From assembly GCA_012837385.1 (NCBI GenBank), contig DURH01000069.1, positions 1-64,000 on the forward strand: a stretch of 64,000 nt of DNA, in the 5' to 3' direction. The notes under the pieces were generated by a model. It did not search any database. It saw only the letters and a program-made list of their open reading frames with translations, and was not told the origin of the DNA. Shown piece after piece: positions 51,364 through 60,289 of the stretch. Every line of letters starts with the position of its first letter. The stretch's first letter is position 1. The DNA comes from Bacillota bacterium. Lineage in GTDB: Bacteria > Bacillota > Limnochordia > Darwinibacteriales > Darwinibacteriaceae. The position numbers and the translations under genes are program-made.

Positions 51364-51392
51364 GCATAAATGTGTGAAGGGTACATATACTA
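51364..51392 (+). promoter_or_regulatory. Sigma-G-like promoter of yyaC
   Basis: GCATA (51364-51368), 17-nt spacer, TATACTA (51386-51392); six of seven -10 bases of the remembered sigma-G consensus. It stands 31 bases before the yyaC start. Confidence 0.55.
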
Positions 51393-51422
51393 GGATAAGT
51401 ATCTGGAGCCGGAGGTGGGCTC

Positions 51423-52019
51423 ATGTTCTTGGATTCAGATGTGGTAGCAAGGACTCATTGGAGCGACCCTATGGCAGCTTCCCAATTAGCCGTTACCCTG
51501 GCATCGCTGCCCATCCGTCCCTTTGTCGACATTGTCTGTGTGGGCACCGATCGATCCACCGGGGATTCCTTGGGCCCCTTTGTTGGCTCTGCCTTGGTCA
51601 AACAGCTGGACAGGGGTCTTCTCCCTCCCAATGTGTCCATATACGGGACCATTCATCAACCAGTGCACGCCCTCAATTTGGCGGAAACGCTGGACGAAAT
51701 CAAGAGTCAAAACCGCAAGAGCAGCATAATTGCCATTGACGCCTGTTTGGGCCGGGTAAAGAGTATAGGCTTCATTTCCGTAAAGCGAGGCCCGCTGCAG
51801 CCTGGGACAGGCGTGAACAAGCAGCTGCCGTCTGTCGGCGATTTTCACATCATCGGGGTAGTGAACGCTTCTGGTTTCTTGGAGCACGCTGTACTGCAAA
51901 ACACCAGGTTGAGCCTGGTGCTGAGTATGGCCGAGGTGATTACGGAAGCTCTCGTTCTCTATCTTGGAGACTATTCTTCCAAGGCAGAGATTGCCTTGGG
52001 CCCGTCTTTCGTCATCTAA
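51423..52019 (+). CDS. yyaC: Spore protease YyaC
   Basis: 198 aa, GPR-related fold. Signature FVDIVCVGTDRSTGDSLGPFVG near residue 35, then VYGTIHQPVHALNL-like IYGTIHQPVHALNLAETLDE and IIAIDACLGRVKSIGFI. Full length. In spore formers it is a putative forespore protease; position next to parB is conserved. RBS GGAGGTGGGCTC. Convergent with parB across three parS sites. Confidence 0.92.
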   Translation: MFLDSDVVARTHWSDPMAASQLAVTLASLPIRPFVDIVCVGTDRSTGDSLGPFVGSALVKQLDRGLLPPNVSIYGTIHQPVHALNLAETLDEIKSQNRKSSIIAIDACLGRVKSIGFISVKRGPLQPGTGVNKQLPSVGDFHIIGVVNASGFLEHAVLQNTRLSLVLSMAEVITEALVLYLGDYSSKAEIALGPSFVI

Positions 52020-52025
52020 AGTGAA

Positions 52026-52041
52026 TGTTCCACGTGGAACA
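52026..52041. repeat. parS site 1
   Basis: TGTTCCACGTGGAACA, a perfect 16-bp palindrome; B. subtilis parS is TGTTTCACGTGAAACA-like. Immediately after yyaC. Confidence 0.92.
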
Positions 52042-52060
52042 TCAGCCGCACTCCGAAGAG

Positions 52061-52076
52061 TGTTCCACGTGGAACA
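52061..52076. repeat. parS site 2
   Basis: Same 16-bp palindrome TGTTCCACGTGGAACA, 19 bases after site 1. Confidence 0.92.
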
Positions 52077-52101
52077 TTTCGCGTCCACTTACTCCTAACA
52101 A

Positions 52102-52127
52102 AAAAGTGTTCCACGTGGAACACTTTT
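52102..52127. terminator. parS site 3 inside the parB/yyaC terminator
   Basis: The 16-bp parS (52107-52122) is extended to a perfect 26-bp palindrome with AAAAG arms and CTTTT on the other side. On the minus strand it follows the parB stop and is trailed by TTTGTTAGG, the form of an intrinsic terminator; the plus side could also serve yyaC. Confidence 0.8.
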
Positions 52128-52967
52128 CTAGATCCTGCTCATTAAGTCAAGCAATCTTTCCAGTTCTTCATCTGAATAGTACTCGATAGCGATGCGTCCT
52201 GTACCCTTCCTGTAAGTCACGGAGACCTTAGTGCCAAAGCGGCGCTGCAAATCCTCTTCCAGCTGGATTAGCTCTGGGCTCTTTATCTTCAATGTTCCAC
52301 GTGGAACATTCTTCGGTTTCTTCACCAACTCCTCCAGCTGCCGAACGCTGAGGTCTTCTGCCACAACCCGCTTAGCCAACTCCGTCCGTTTCTTCTTATT
52401 GGACACTCCCAAAAGAACCTTGGCGTGGCCTACAGACAAGAGCCCTTCCTGAACCATCTGCCGTTCCAACTCATCTAGGCTGAGGAGACGAAGGGCATTG
52501 GCCACCGTGGAGCGCTTTTTCCCCACTGCCTCTGCAGCTTGGACTTGGGTAAACCCAAACTCATCGATCAGCCGTTGATAGCCCTCAGCTTCCTCTATGG
52601 GATTCAGGTTTTCCCTCTGCAGGTTTTCAATGAGAGCCACCTGCATCATTTCCAGGTCCTCAAAATCCCTTACTAAGGCGGGGACTTCACTCAAACCAGC
52701 CATTTTGGCCGCCCGTACCCGCCGCTCGCCAGCTACCAATTGAAAAGCTTGACCCAAGGGGCGCACCAACACAGGCTCCAAGAGCCCTAACTCAGCTATG
52801 GACTGGGCCAATTCTTCCAGCTTGTCCTGGTCAAAATGCTGCCTGGGCTGGAAGGGGTTGGGCTCAATCAGGCCAAGATCGATCTGCTGGATCTCGCCGC
52901 TGGATGCTTCTTCTTCCACTTCTGGAATCAACGCCCGTAAACCTCTACCTAATCTCTGCGTACTCAT
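52128..52967 (-). CDS. parB: Chromosome-partitioning protein ParB (Spo0J)
   Basis: 279 aa CTP-dependent DNA clamp that loads at parS. N-terminal LGRGLRALIPE, arginine-rich QPRQHFDQDKLEELAQSI, CTP-binding LVAGERRVRAAKMAGL and ENLQRENLNPIEEAEGYQRL. The helix-turn-helix is at about 140-165 (FTQVQAAEAVGKKRSTVANALR) and a dimerisation domain ends the protein. A parS site lies inside the gene and encodes NVPRGT in a linker. Start overlaps the parA stop (ATGA). Confidence 0.97.
   Translation of the reverse strand: MSTQRLGRGLRALIPEVEEEASSGEIQQIDLGLIEPNPFQPRQHFDQDKLEELAQSIAELGLLEPVLVRPLGQAFQLVAGERRVRAAKMAGLSEVPALVRDFEDLEMMQVALIENLQRENLNPIEEAEGYQRLIDEFGFTQVQAAEAVGKKRSTVANALRLLSLDELERQMVQEGLLSVGHAKVLLGVSNKKKRTELAKRVVAEDLSVRQLEELVKKPKNVPRGTLKIKSPELIQLEEDLQRRFGTKVSVTYRKGTGRIAIEYYSDEELERLLDLMSRI
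52293..52308. repeat. parS site 4, inside parB
   Basis: TGTTCCACGTGGAACA identical to the other sites, in the parB linker codons. Confidence 0.92.
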
Positions 52968-53728
52968 GAACTCAAGACCTCCCGGGCTAAGCTTTCGTAG
53001 GCTTCCGCCCCTTTGCTTTTTGCATCGTAAAGGGCTATGGGCTTGCCAAAACTCGGTGCTTCCCCTAACCGCACATTGCGGGGAATAATGGACTTGTACA
53101 CTTTCACCGTGTTTTGGAAATAGGTCTGCACATCCTCAATAACCTGCTGGGAAAGATTAGTGCGGACATCATACATGGTCATAACCACGCCTTCCCATTC
53201 CAGGGCCGGATTGAGGTGTTCCTGCACCATGGCGATGGTGCTCACCAGCTGACTCAAGCCCTCCAGGGCATAGTACTCACACTGAATAGGCACCAAAACG
53301 GAATCTGCCGCCGTAAGTCCGTTCACTGTCAGTAAACCCAGGGAAGGAGGAGCGTCAATAATGATGAAATCATAGCGATCTCGAACCAATTCCAAGGCTT
53401 TCTTGAGGCGAAACTCCCTGGATAGGGTAGAGACCAATTCGATCTCTGCGCCTGCCAGATCAATTGTGGCGGGGGCCACATGGAAGTTCTCGATAGCGGT
53501 GGGGGCGATAATGCGTTCGATCTTGTCACCATCGATCAAGACCGAGTACATACAGCGGGTGATGCTCCTTTTGTCAATGCCAACTCCGCTGGAAGCGTTG
53601 CCTTGGGGATCGATATCCACCAGGAGCACCCTTTTACCAGCTAAAGCCAAATAGGCACCGAGGTTTACCGCAGTGGTGCTCTTGCCCACGCCGCCTTTTT
53701 GATTGACAATCGCAATCACTTTAGCCAT
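52964..53728 (-). CDS. parA: ParA family ATPase (Soj)
   Basis: 254 aa from ATG 53728 (GGGAGTGAGCGAA); an in-frame GTG at 53737 is the alternative. Deviant Walker A NQKGGVGKSTTAVNLG, Walker B-type DFIIIDAPPSLGLLTVN, and LLVDIDPQGNASSG. Moves ParB-parS complexes and regulates DnaA. Start overlaps the end of noc; stop overlaps parB start, so noc-parA-parB is one operon. Confidence 0.97.
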   Translation of the reverse strand: MAKVIAIVNQKGGVGKSTTAVNLGAYLALAGKRVLLVDIDPQGNASSGVGIDKRSITRCMYSVLIDGDKIERIIAPTAIENFHVAPATIDLAGAEIELVSTLSREFRLKKALELVRDRYDFIIIDAPPSLGLLTVNGLTAADSVLVPIQCEYYALEGLSQLVSTIAMVQEHLNPALEWEGVVMTMYDVRTNLSQQVIEDVQTYFQNTVKVYKSIIPRNVRLGEAPSFGKPIALYDAKSKGAEAYESLAREVLSS

Positions 53729-54605
53729 TTCGCTCACTCCCTTGCCCCTTGTGCACCCTGATTACAACCTCATAAACCTGATCATCTTCCCGTTCGTCCA
53801 CTTTTACCGACAAACCGCTGGACTTGAGGGTGGTCGCCAGCTTATGGACACTATTGGAAAAGATGCGCAGATCCTTGATCACTAATTTCGGCTTGCTCTT
53901 ACTCCGATCCTTCTTTTTCTTCTCACCAGAGGGTGGGGCAGAGACGAGGGAAGTCACCAACTCCTCGGTCTGCTTTACACTCAGCCCCTCCTGGACCACG
54001 CGTTTCACCACATCGAACTGTTGTTCGCTGCCTTGGAGCCGGAGCAGTGCCCGGGCGTGCCTCTCACTGAGCATTTCCCGGGAAATAATCTCGCGTACTT
54101 CTTTAGGAAGTTTAAGCAGCCGGATTTTGTTGGCCACATTGGCCTGGCTCACGCCCAGCCGCTGCGCCAACTGTTCCTGGGTCAAGTTGAACTCGCTAAG
54201 CAGTCGCTCATAGCCCTCGGCAATCTCAAAGACATGGAGATCCGAGCGCTGCAGGTTTTCAATCAGGGCCAACTCTGCGGCTTCCTTATCATCCACATCC
54301 CGTACGATGGCGGGAATGACTTCCCAGCCCAAACTCCTGCAGGCCCGGAGGCGCCGTTCACCCACAATCACTTCATAGCCGATGGGCGCTCTGCGCAGCA
54401 TAATGGGCTGCAGTAAGCCGTGCTCTTTAATGGACTCCGCCAGTTCCTCAAGAGCCAGTTCGTCGAACTCCTGGCGCGGTTGGTACCTGCCGGCCACAAT
54501 GAGATGGACAGGAATGGCCTGGACCTCCTCGGCCCAGCTTTCCACCACTTTTTCCTGGCGTCCTTCACTGCTCTTGCGTTTCAGCAGCACGTCCGTCAGC
54601 TTCAT
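53721..54605 (-). CDS. noc: Nucleoid occlusion protein Noc
   Basis: 294 aa ParB-family CTPase. N-terminal end MKLTDVLLKRKSSEG is followed by HLIVAGRYQPRQEFDELALE, GERRLRACRSLGWEVIP, ENLQRSDLHVFEIAEGYERL and an HTH (LTQEQLAQRLGVSQANVANKIR). Wording and position upstream of soj match Noc, which blocks division over the nucleoid. The B. subtilis membrane-targeting N-terminal helix is only weakly recognisable here. A perfect Noc-type palindrome lies within the gene at 54073. Confidence 0.9.
   Translation of the reverse strand: MKLTDVLLKRKSSEGRQEKVVESWAEEVQAIPVHLIVAGRYQPRQEFDELALEELAESIKEHGLLQPIMLRRAPIGYEVIVGERRLRACRSLGWEVIPAIVRDVDDKEAAELALIENLQRSDLHVFEIAEGYERLLSEFNLTQEQLAQRLGVSQANVANKIRLLKLPKEVREIISREMLSERHARALLRLQGSEQQFDVVKRVVQEGLSVKQTEELVTSLVSAPPSGEKKKKDRSKSKPKLVIKDLRIFSNSVHKLATTLKSSGLSVKVDEREDDQVYEVVIRVHKGQGSERNG
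54073..54086. promoter_or_regulatory. Candidate Noc-binding site (perfect palindrome)
   Basis: ATTTCCCGGGAAAT inside noc, equal to the B. subtilis Noc-site consensus as I remember it. Confidence 0.65.
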
Positions 54606-54682
54606 AGGCTCACCTCGCTGTTAGATACTCTTTACTTCTGTATCGAGAAGTCAGTTCCTTCCACCTATAGGGAGAAAGAAAA

Positions 54683-54708
54683 AAGGCCCTTCTTAAGGGA
54701 AGGACCTT
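54683..54708 (-). terminator. Terminator after rsmG
   Basis: AAGG-CCTTC / GAAGG-CCTT stem starting in the rsmG stop codon and followed by TTTTTTCTTTC on the minus strand. Separates rsmG from noc. Confidence 0.82.
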
Positions 54709-55438
54709 ACTCTAACGGACGTTTGGCAGGAACCCCCGCCTTGCGGGGATAGGAGCGGGGAGTGGGCGCGGGCTTACGGAAAAGGAGAATGTTGCGTTCT
54801 CCCATTTCACCGGGAAGCTCCAAGGGGAACACCCGTTCTAAGCGCACCTGGAGAATGTCCATAGCCGTGGCGGCACTCTCTACTTCCAGCGCGGCTCCGG
54901 CTCCTTTGTAGGCGGCGAACAGTCCACCCTCCTTGACCAGGGGAGTGCACAGCTCCAAAAGAACAGGAAGTGCAGCCACCGCGCGGCTCACCACCAGATC
55001 ATACCCCTGGCGGTGTTCTTTGTGCCGTCCGGCATCTTCAGCCCTGGAATGCAGGATGCTTACATTATCTAAGCTAAGCTCCGCGGCTGCCCCCGCCAGG
55101 AAATCCAGGCGCTTCCGCAGGGAATCCAGGAGAACAACCTCCCAGCCACCCTGAACCATCGCCAGAGGCACCCCGGGAAATCCTGCACCCGTCCCCACAT
55201 CCATGCAGCGCATCTCGGTAGGCCAGGGGAGCTGCAGAATGCTCAGGCTGTCCAAGAAGTTCTTGAGCGCCATCTCCACAGGCTCTACAATACGGGTCAG
55301 GTTAAGCTGCTGGTTAGTGTGCACCACCAGTTCCGCGAAGCGGGCCATCTCCGGCACCTTTGCCGCACAGTGGTCTAAACTCCAGGCCTGCAGGCCATTA
55401 CTTAATGCCTCCTCAAAGAGGTCTCGATCCCAAGTCAT
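54707..55438 (-). CDS. rsmG: 16S rRNA (guanine527-N7)-methyltransferase
   Basis: 243 aa (GidB). SAM motif [31 protein letters not shown] and [15 protein letters not shown]-terminal helix pair [17 protein letters not shown]. Methylates G527 of 16S rRNA; its loss is known to give low-level streptomycin resistance. Its ATG overlaps the mnmG stop by 4 bases. Confidence 0.97.
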   Translation of the reverse strand: MTWDRDLFEEALSNGLQAWSLDHCAAKVPEMARFAELVVHTNQQLNLTRIVEPVEMALKNFLDSLSILQLPWPTEMRCMDVGTGAGFPGVPLAMVQGGWEVVLLDSLRKRLDFLAGAAAELSLDNVSILHSRAEDAGRHKEHRQGYDLVVSRAVAALPVLLELCTPLVKEGGLFAAYKGAGAALEVESAATAMDILQVRLERVFPLELPGEMGERNILLFRKPAPTPRSYPRKAGVPAKRPLE

Positions 55439-57303
55439 ACTTCCGCCCTCCGTCTATCCTGCTCCAGGTAGATCATGAGCACACTGATATCGGCTGGAGT
55501 AACCCCGGAAACCCGGGAAGCCTGGCCGATGGAAACGGGGCGCACACTGCTCAGTCGATCCACTGCTTCCTTGGAGAGCCCCTTAACGGCTGAGTAATCG
55601 AGATCATCAGGAAGCAGCTTGCTTTCCATACGCTCAAAACGCTCAATGGCAGCTTCCTGCCTGCTTAGATAGCCCTGGTACTTCACTTGAATCTCCACCT
55701 GCTCCCGCACAGCCTGGGGCAGATCCGGAAGATCCGCAAAATGGCTGAGATCCTCGTACTTGAGCTCAGGCCGCCTCAGCAGATCAGCCAGAGTCACTCC
55801 ATGCCTCAGCGGAGCTGTACCTAATTCCACCAACTTCTCATTGACCTGGGACGTGCCTGGCACTATGGTATTGGCCAGCCGCTCCACTTCCGCGGCCACC
55901 GCCTCCTGCTTGGCCTGGAACGAAGCATAGCGCTCAGGGCTGATCAGCCCTAAGGAATAGCCCAGGGGGGTGAAGCGGGCGTCTGCATTATCCATGCGCA
56001 GAGATAAGCGATATTCAGCCCGGGAGGTCATCATGCGGTAGGGTTCAGTAACTCCTTTGGTAACCAAATCATCGACGAGCACTCCGATATAACCTTGGGA
56101 ACGGGGAATAATCACCGGTGTCTTGCCCTGGAGGAAGCGGGCAGCGTTGATGCCGGCCATAATGCCTTGGGCTGCAGCTTCCTCATAACCCGAGGTACCG
56201 TTGATCTGCCCTGCGCAGAACAGCCCGGAAATATCCTTGGTTTCCAAGGACGGGTGGAGGGCTAGAGGGTCTAAGCAGTCGTATTCAATGGCATAGGCCG
56301 CCCGCATAATCTCCACGTTCTCTAAGCCTGGGATGGTGCGCAGCATTTCCTCCTGCACTGCCATGGGCAGGGAAGTGGAGCAGCCGCTGAGATAACCCTC
56401 ATTCGTCTGCCACCCTTCGGGCTCAATAAAGACCTGGTGGCTTTGGCGGTCCGGGAACTCCACAATCTTGCTTTCAATGGAAGGGCAGTAGCGAGGGCCC
56501 CGCCCAGTAATGGCACCAGAGTACATGGAAGTGCGGTGCAGATTATCCCTGATAATGCGGTGGGTTTCCGGAGTGGTATACGTAACCCAGCAGGGGATCT
56601 GCTCCAGATTCAGCCCTTCTGTTTCAAAGGAAAAGCCGGAGAGGTTGGGATCCCCAGGCAGCAGCTCCAGCTTGGAGTAATCCAGGGAACGGAGGTTCAC
56701 CCTAGGGGGCGTACCGGTCTTAAAGCGCACCACTGGCAGCCACTTGGTGAGCACCTGGGCCAGCTCCACAGCAGTATGCTGGCCTTGGGGCCCCGATTCA
56801 TACTGCAGTTCGCCGATGTGCACCACCGAACGGAGATAGGTTCCTGTTGCCAGGATCACAACGGGGGCAAAAATCCTTACGCCGCCTCGCAGCACTACAC
56901 CTTTTGCCGCACCGTTTTCAACAATCAAGTCTGTAACCAGGCCTTCTCTTAGAAACACCCCTGGAGTGGTCTCCAAAACGTATTTCATCCTCCGTTGGTA
57001 GAGCTTGCGATCGAGCTGTACCCGCAGAGACTGTACAGCAGGGCCCCGCCTGGTGTTGAGCATGCGCATCTGCATCAGCGTGGCATCGCAGTTTCTGCCC
57101 ATCTCACCGCCTAAGGCGTCAATCTCCCGCACTAAGGTAGCCTTGCCTGAACCGCCAATGCTGGGGTTGCAGGGGAGGAGGGCGACATTATCCAAATTGA
57201 GGGTTAACACCAAAACCCGGTGGCCGAGGCGCGCCAGGGCCAGGGCAGCTTCTGATCCCGCGTGTCCAGCACCCACTACTATAGCATCAAAACTTTGAGA
57301 CAT
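55435..57303 (-). CDS. mnmG: tRNA uridine-34 carboxymethylaminomethyl enzyme MnmG
   Basis: 622 aa from ATG 57303, with AAGGG six bases ahead. FAD-binding [20 protein letters not shown] at the start, [20 protein letters not shown], and [19 protein letters not shown]-terminal helical domain ([20 protein letters not shown]) contacts MnmE. Forms the cmnm5U34 modification complex with MnmE. Between rsmG and mnmE, standard order. Confidence 0.98.
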   Translation of the reverse strand: MSQSFDAIVVGAGHAGSEAALALARLGHRVLVLTLNLDNVALLPCNPSIGGSGKATLVREIDALGGEMGRNCDATLMQMRMLNTRRGPAVQSLRVQLDRKLYQRRMKYVLETTPGVFLREGLVTDLIVENGAAKGVVLRGGVRIFAPVVILATGTYLRSVVHIGELQYESGPQGQHTAVELAQVLTKWLPVVRFKTGTPPRVNLRSLDYSKLELLPGDPNLSGFSFETEGLNLEQIPCWVTYTTPETHRIIRDNLHRTSMYSGAITGRGPRYCPSIESKIVEFPDRQSHQVFIEPEGWQTNEGYLSGCSTSLPMAVQEEMLRTIPGLENVEIMRAAYAIEYDCLDPLALHPSLETKDISGLFCAGQINGTSGYEEAAAQGIMAGINAARFLQGKTPVIIPRSQGYIGVLVDDLVTKGVTEPYRMMTSRAEYRLSLRMDNADARFTPLGYSLGLISPERYASFQAKQEAVAAEVERLANTIVPGTSQVNEKLVELGTAPLRHGVTLADLLRRPELKYEDLSHFADLPDLPQAVREQVEIQVKYQGYLSRQEAAIERFERMESKLLPDDLDYSAVKGLSKEAVDRLSSVRPVSIGQASRVSGVTPADISVLMIYLEQDRRRAEV

Positions 57304-57315
57304 ATCCATCCCTTC

Positions 57316-58704
57316 CTACTTGCCGATGCAGAATTCGGCAAAAATGCGATCCAGCACGTTCTCCCGCACCGTTTCCCCTGTCACTTCACCCAAGCTCTCC
57401 AGGGCGTTGTAGAGATCCACAGCAATCAGGTCCAGGGGCAGGCCAGAGCGCAGGGTGTGCAGTGATTCCCCAAGAGCCTTGTGAGCATCCTGCAGGGCCT
57501 GCTTGTGCCGGGCCCTGGTGACCAATGCCCGGGAGCCAGCTGAACTAGTTACTGCTCCCATGCCGATCAGCTCCAAAATCGTCTCACTTAGAGCGGCAAC
57601 AACCTTGGCGGGTTCCTCAACCAAGGAGACCTCTAAGACGGGAGCATTAATCTCCCCCAGATCCTCCAGGTTCCACACAGGGGGCAGGTCCATCTTATTG
57701 ATCAAAACAATCCGCCTGCTCTCTGCGGTTAACCCTAAGATTTGGAAATCCTCCGGTGTAAGCGCTGCACTGCGGTCCAGTACGTGCAGCACCAGATCTG
57801 CTTCACTTAACAGCTCCAGGCTGCGCTCTACACCCAGCCTTTCCACCAAATCGCTGCTCTCCCGGATTCCCGCTGTATCGATCAGGCGCAGGGCAATACC
57901 CCTTAGGTTCACAACTTCTTCGATGGTATCCCTGGTGGTGCCGGGAATGTCCGTAACCAAAGCCCGGTTTTCATCCAAAAGGGTGTTGAGCAGACTGGAT
58001 TTACCCACATTGGGTTTTCCAGTAATCACGGTCTTCAGCCCTTCGCGCAGAATTTTACCATCATCTGCAGTGGCAAGCAAGCTTTCGATCTCCGCCAGGC
58101 TTGCCGCTAGGGCGTCCTCAATATCAGCTAACTCTACATCGGGCACATCGTCCTCAGGGAAATCAATAGCTGCCTCAATCTGCACAGCAGCATCATAGAG
58201 GCTTTCCTGAATATCCTTAATCCTGCGGCTCAGGCTGCCTTCCAATTGATCGACAGCTACTTCCATACCCAATCTGGTCTGGGATTGGATCAGATCGATC
58301 ACAGCTTCCGCCTGGGCTAGATCAAGCCGCCCATTGAGGAAAGCCCGCTTGGTAAACTCTCCAGGTTCAGCTAAACGGGCTCCCAGTTCCAGGGCGAGGG
58401 AGAGGATCTCCCGCACCACCATAACTCCACCGTGGCACTGGATTTCCACCACATCTTCTGCGGTGTAGGAGTGGGGTGCGCGCATCACAACTGCGATGGC
58501 TTCATCCAGTTTGCGGCCGCTTCTAGGATCCACCACTTTCCCATAGCGCAGGGTATAGGTCGGCTGTTCCGCCAGGCTTTTTCCATCTTTTCTTCGAAAC
58601 AGGCCATCAGCAATGGCCACAGCCTCAGGTCCGCTGAGGCGGACAATGCCGATACCCCCTTCGCCAAAAGGGGTGGCCACAGCAGCAATAGTGCGATCTG
58701 TCAT
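57316..58704 (-). CDS. mnmE: tRNA modification GTPase MnmE
   Basis: 462 aa from ATG 58704 (GAGGTG, 6-nt gap). N-terminal THF-binding domain (MTDRTIAAVATPFGEGGIG), helical domain, inserted G domain with TGKPNVGKSSLLNTLL, DIPGTTRDTIEE, NKMDLP, and the terminal FCIGK with its catalytic Cys. Partner of MnmG. A promoter and a terminator lie directly upstream, so it can be transcribed apart from jag. Confidence 0.98.
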   Translation of the reverse strand: MTDRTIAAVATPFGEGGIGIVRLSGPEAVAIADGLFRRKDGKSLAEQPTYTLRYGKVVDPRSGRKLDEAIAVVMRAPHSYTAEDVVEIQCHGGVMVVREILSLALELGARLAEPGEFTKRAFLNGRLDLAQAEAVIDLIQSQTRLGMEVAVDQLEGSLSRRIKDIQESLYDAAVQIEAAIDFPEDDVPDVELADIEDALAASLAEIESLLATADDGKILREGLKTVITGKPNVGKSSLLNTLLDENRALVTDIPGTTRDTIEEVVNLRGIALRLIDTAGIRESSDLVERLGVERSLELLSEADLVLHVLDRSAALTPEDFQILGLTAESRRIVLINKMDLPPVWNLEDLGEINAPVLEVSLVEEPAKVVAALSETILELIGMGAVTSSAGSRALVTRARHKQALQDAHKALGESLHTLRSGLPLDLIAVDLYNALESLGEVTGETVRENVLDRIFAEFCIGK

Positions 58705-58723
58705 CCCCATCACCTCAAATGTT

Positions 58724-58731
58724 ATTCTATC
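58724..58731 (-). promoter_or_regulatory. Extended -10 promoter of mnmE-mnmG-rsmG
   Basis: TGATAGAAT on the minus strand (-10 TAGAAT at 58729-58724); -35 weak. Just after the jag terminator and 20 bases before mnmE. Confidence 0.5.
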
Positions 58732-58744
58732 ACAAAATAAAAAT

Positions 58745-58771
58745 AGGGCGCACCATGGTGAAGTGCACCCT
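58745..58771 (-). terminator. Terminator between jag and mnmE
   Basis: Nine-bp stem AGGGTGCAC/GTGCGCCCT followed by ATTTTTATTTTG on the minus strand, past the jag stop. Confidence 0.75.
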
Positions 58772-58784
58772 GCTTTCTGCTCAC

Positions 58785-59414
58785 TTATTTCGGAAGAATG
58801 ACCACTCGGCGGTAGGGTTCCTGCCCTTCACTCTGGGTAGTGACCCCGCCGAAGGACTGCAGTTCCTGATGGACAATGCGGCGCTCAGCTGCGTTCATGG
58901 CATCTAGGGCTAACCTGCGCCCCGATTCCTCAACTTTCCGGGCCGCTCTCTGAGCCAGGGAGCGCAGTGTCTCTTCCCGCCGGGCTCGGTAGTCGCCGAC
59001 ATCAAGATTGATGCGCATCCACTCGCCGCCTTCACGGTTGACAGCTAAGCCGATGATGTACTGCAGACTGTCCAGGGTCTGTCCACGGCGGCCGATGAGG
59101 ATACCCAGATCGTCGCCGTGTACCTGCAGGTTCACTGCCTCCTCATCTGCTTCTCCCGTAACCTCAGCGAAAACCCCCATGTGGTTCAGCAGCTCGGAGG
59201 TGTACTCGATAGCCCGCTCCAGCTTCAACTCATGGAGAGGCTTCACTTTCTCCACCCGTACCCGGGCCAGCTTACTTCCTAAAATGCCCAAAAAACCTTT
59301 AGTACCTTCTTCTAAGATGGTGATTTCAACTTCATCTCTAGTAGCTTGCAGCTTTTGAAGGGCATCATTTATGGCTTCGTCCACCGTACGAGCTTCCACT
59401 TCAACATATTCCAT
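58785..59414 (-). CDS. jag: RNA-binding protein KhpB (Jag/EloR, SpoIIIJ-associated)
   Basis: 209 aa. Jag-N domain (EVEARTVDEAINDALQKLQA), then KH domain with GDDLGILIGRRGQTLDSLQY and a C-terminal R3H domain (ALDAMNAAERRIVHQELQ). RNA chaperone linked to cell elongation. RBS GAGGAGGCCGGGGCA. Directly follows yidC. Confidence 0.96.
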   Translation of the reverse strand: MEYVEVEARTVDEAINDALQKLQATRDEVEITILEEGTKGFLGILGSKLARVRVEKVKPLHELKLERAIEYTSELLNHMGVFAEVTGEADEEAVNLQVHGDDLGILIGRRGQTLDSLQYIIGLAVNREGGEWMRINLDVGDYRARREETLRSLAQRAARKVEESGRRLALDAMNAAERRIVHQELQSFGGVTTQSEGQEPYRRVVILPK

Positions 59415-59433
59415 TGCCCCGGCCTCCTCTTTG

Positions 59434-60054
59434 TCACTTAACAGGATACAACTTGTTCATCCATGCTTGCTGTACAATGCCGAATACGTTGCTGGTGATC
59501 CAGTAGATGACCATCCCTGAAGGGAAACTTAAACTGAAAATGCCGATCATCACAGGCATGACAAACATCATGGCCTTCTGTGATTGATCGGTCATGGTCA
59601 TTCTGGACTGCAAATAGGTGGTGGCTGCAGATAGTATGGGCAGAATATAGTAGGGATCGGGCTGGCTGAGCACCCACACGCCCAAGAATTTCGCCCCTTC
59701 GTCAAAGGCGGCGTTGTTCAGCACACGGAAAAACGCGAATAAAATGGGCAGCTGTACAAGCATGGGCAGACAACCGCCTAAGGGGTTGATTTTGTGCTCT
59801 TGGTAGAGCTCAACCATCTTCTGTTGGTACTTTTCCTTATCATCCCCGTACTTTTTCTGCAGCTCATCCAACTGCGGCTGCAGTCTGCGCATGGCTACCA
59901 TGCTCTTGGTTTGACTCACCGTCAGGGGGTAGAGCAGTAGACGAACGATGATGGTAGAAAGAATAATACTAAGCCCATAACTTCCGGTTAACTGCACCAA
60001 CTGGTCTAGTACCCAACCCAGTCCCCCGGCTATCCAATCCATAATTGCACCCAA
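59434..60054 (-). CDS. yidC: Membrane protein insertase YidC (Oxa1/SpoIIIJ family)
   Basis: 206 aa from TTG 60054, 8 nt after GGAGG. Five membrane helices; YGLSIILSTIIVRLLLYPLTVSQ carries the conserved Arg of the hydrophilic groove, and NPLGGCLPMLVQLPILFAFF is diagnostic. No lipoprotein signal peptide, unlike B. subtilis SpoIIIJ. Inserts Sec-independent and Sec-dependent membrane proteins, and in spore formers supports SpoIIIA. Confidence 0.95.
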   Translation of the reverse strand: MGAIMDWIAGGLGWVLDQLVQLTGSYGLSIILSTIIVRLLLYPLTVSQTKSMVAMRRLQPQLDELQKKYGDDKEKYQQKMVELYQEHKINPLGGCLPMLVQLPILFAFFRVLNNAAFDEGAKFLGVWVLSQPDPYYILPILSAATTYLQSRMTMTDQSQKAMMFVMPVMIGIFSLSFPSGMVIYWITSNVFGIVQQAWMNKLYPVK

Positions 60055-60073
60055 TGCCAAGTCCTCCAATCAG

Positions 60074-60289
60074 TTAAGGAACGGGATCAATACCTCCCGG
60101 ATGCCAGGGATGGCATCTGCCAATTCTCTTTATGGCTAACCACAAACCCCTCCAGCCGTGTTTGGTTATGGCTTGGCGGGCGTATTCTGAGCATGTGGGA
60201 TAATAGCGGCAGCTCCTGGGCAGCAGCGGTGAAATAAACCTCTGATATCCCCTAATGAGCAGTGTCACCAGCTTAAGCATGCTCTTCAC
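60074..60289 (-). CDS. yidD: Membrane protein insertion efficiency factor YidD
   Basis: 71 aa. [25 protein letters not shown] contains the conserved Cys pair, followed by [21 protein letters not shown]. Amphipathic, membrane-associated. Overlaps the end of rnpA by 17 bases, the usual coupling. Confidence 0.95.
   Translation of the reverse strand: MKSMLKLVTLLIRGYQRFISPLLPRSCRYYPTCSEYARQAITKHGWRGLWLAIKRIGRCHPWHPGGIDPVP

Noticed and set aside
54073-54086. The CCCGGG word as a plain restriction site
   Set aside because: The 14-bp symmetry beyond CCCGGG and its place in noc make a Noc site the better reading.
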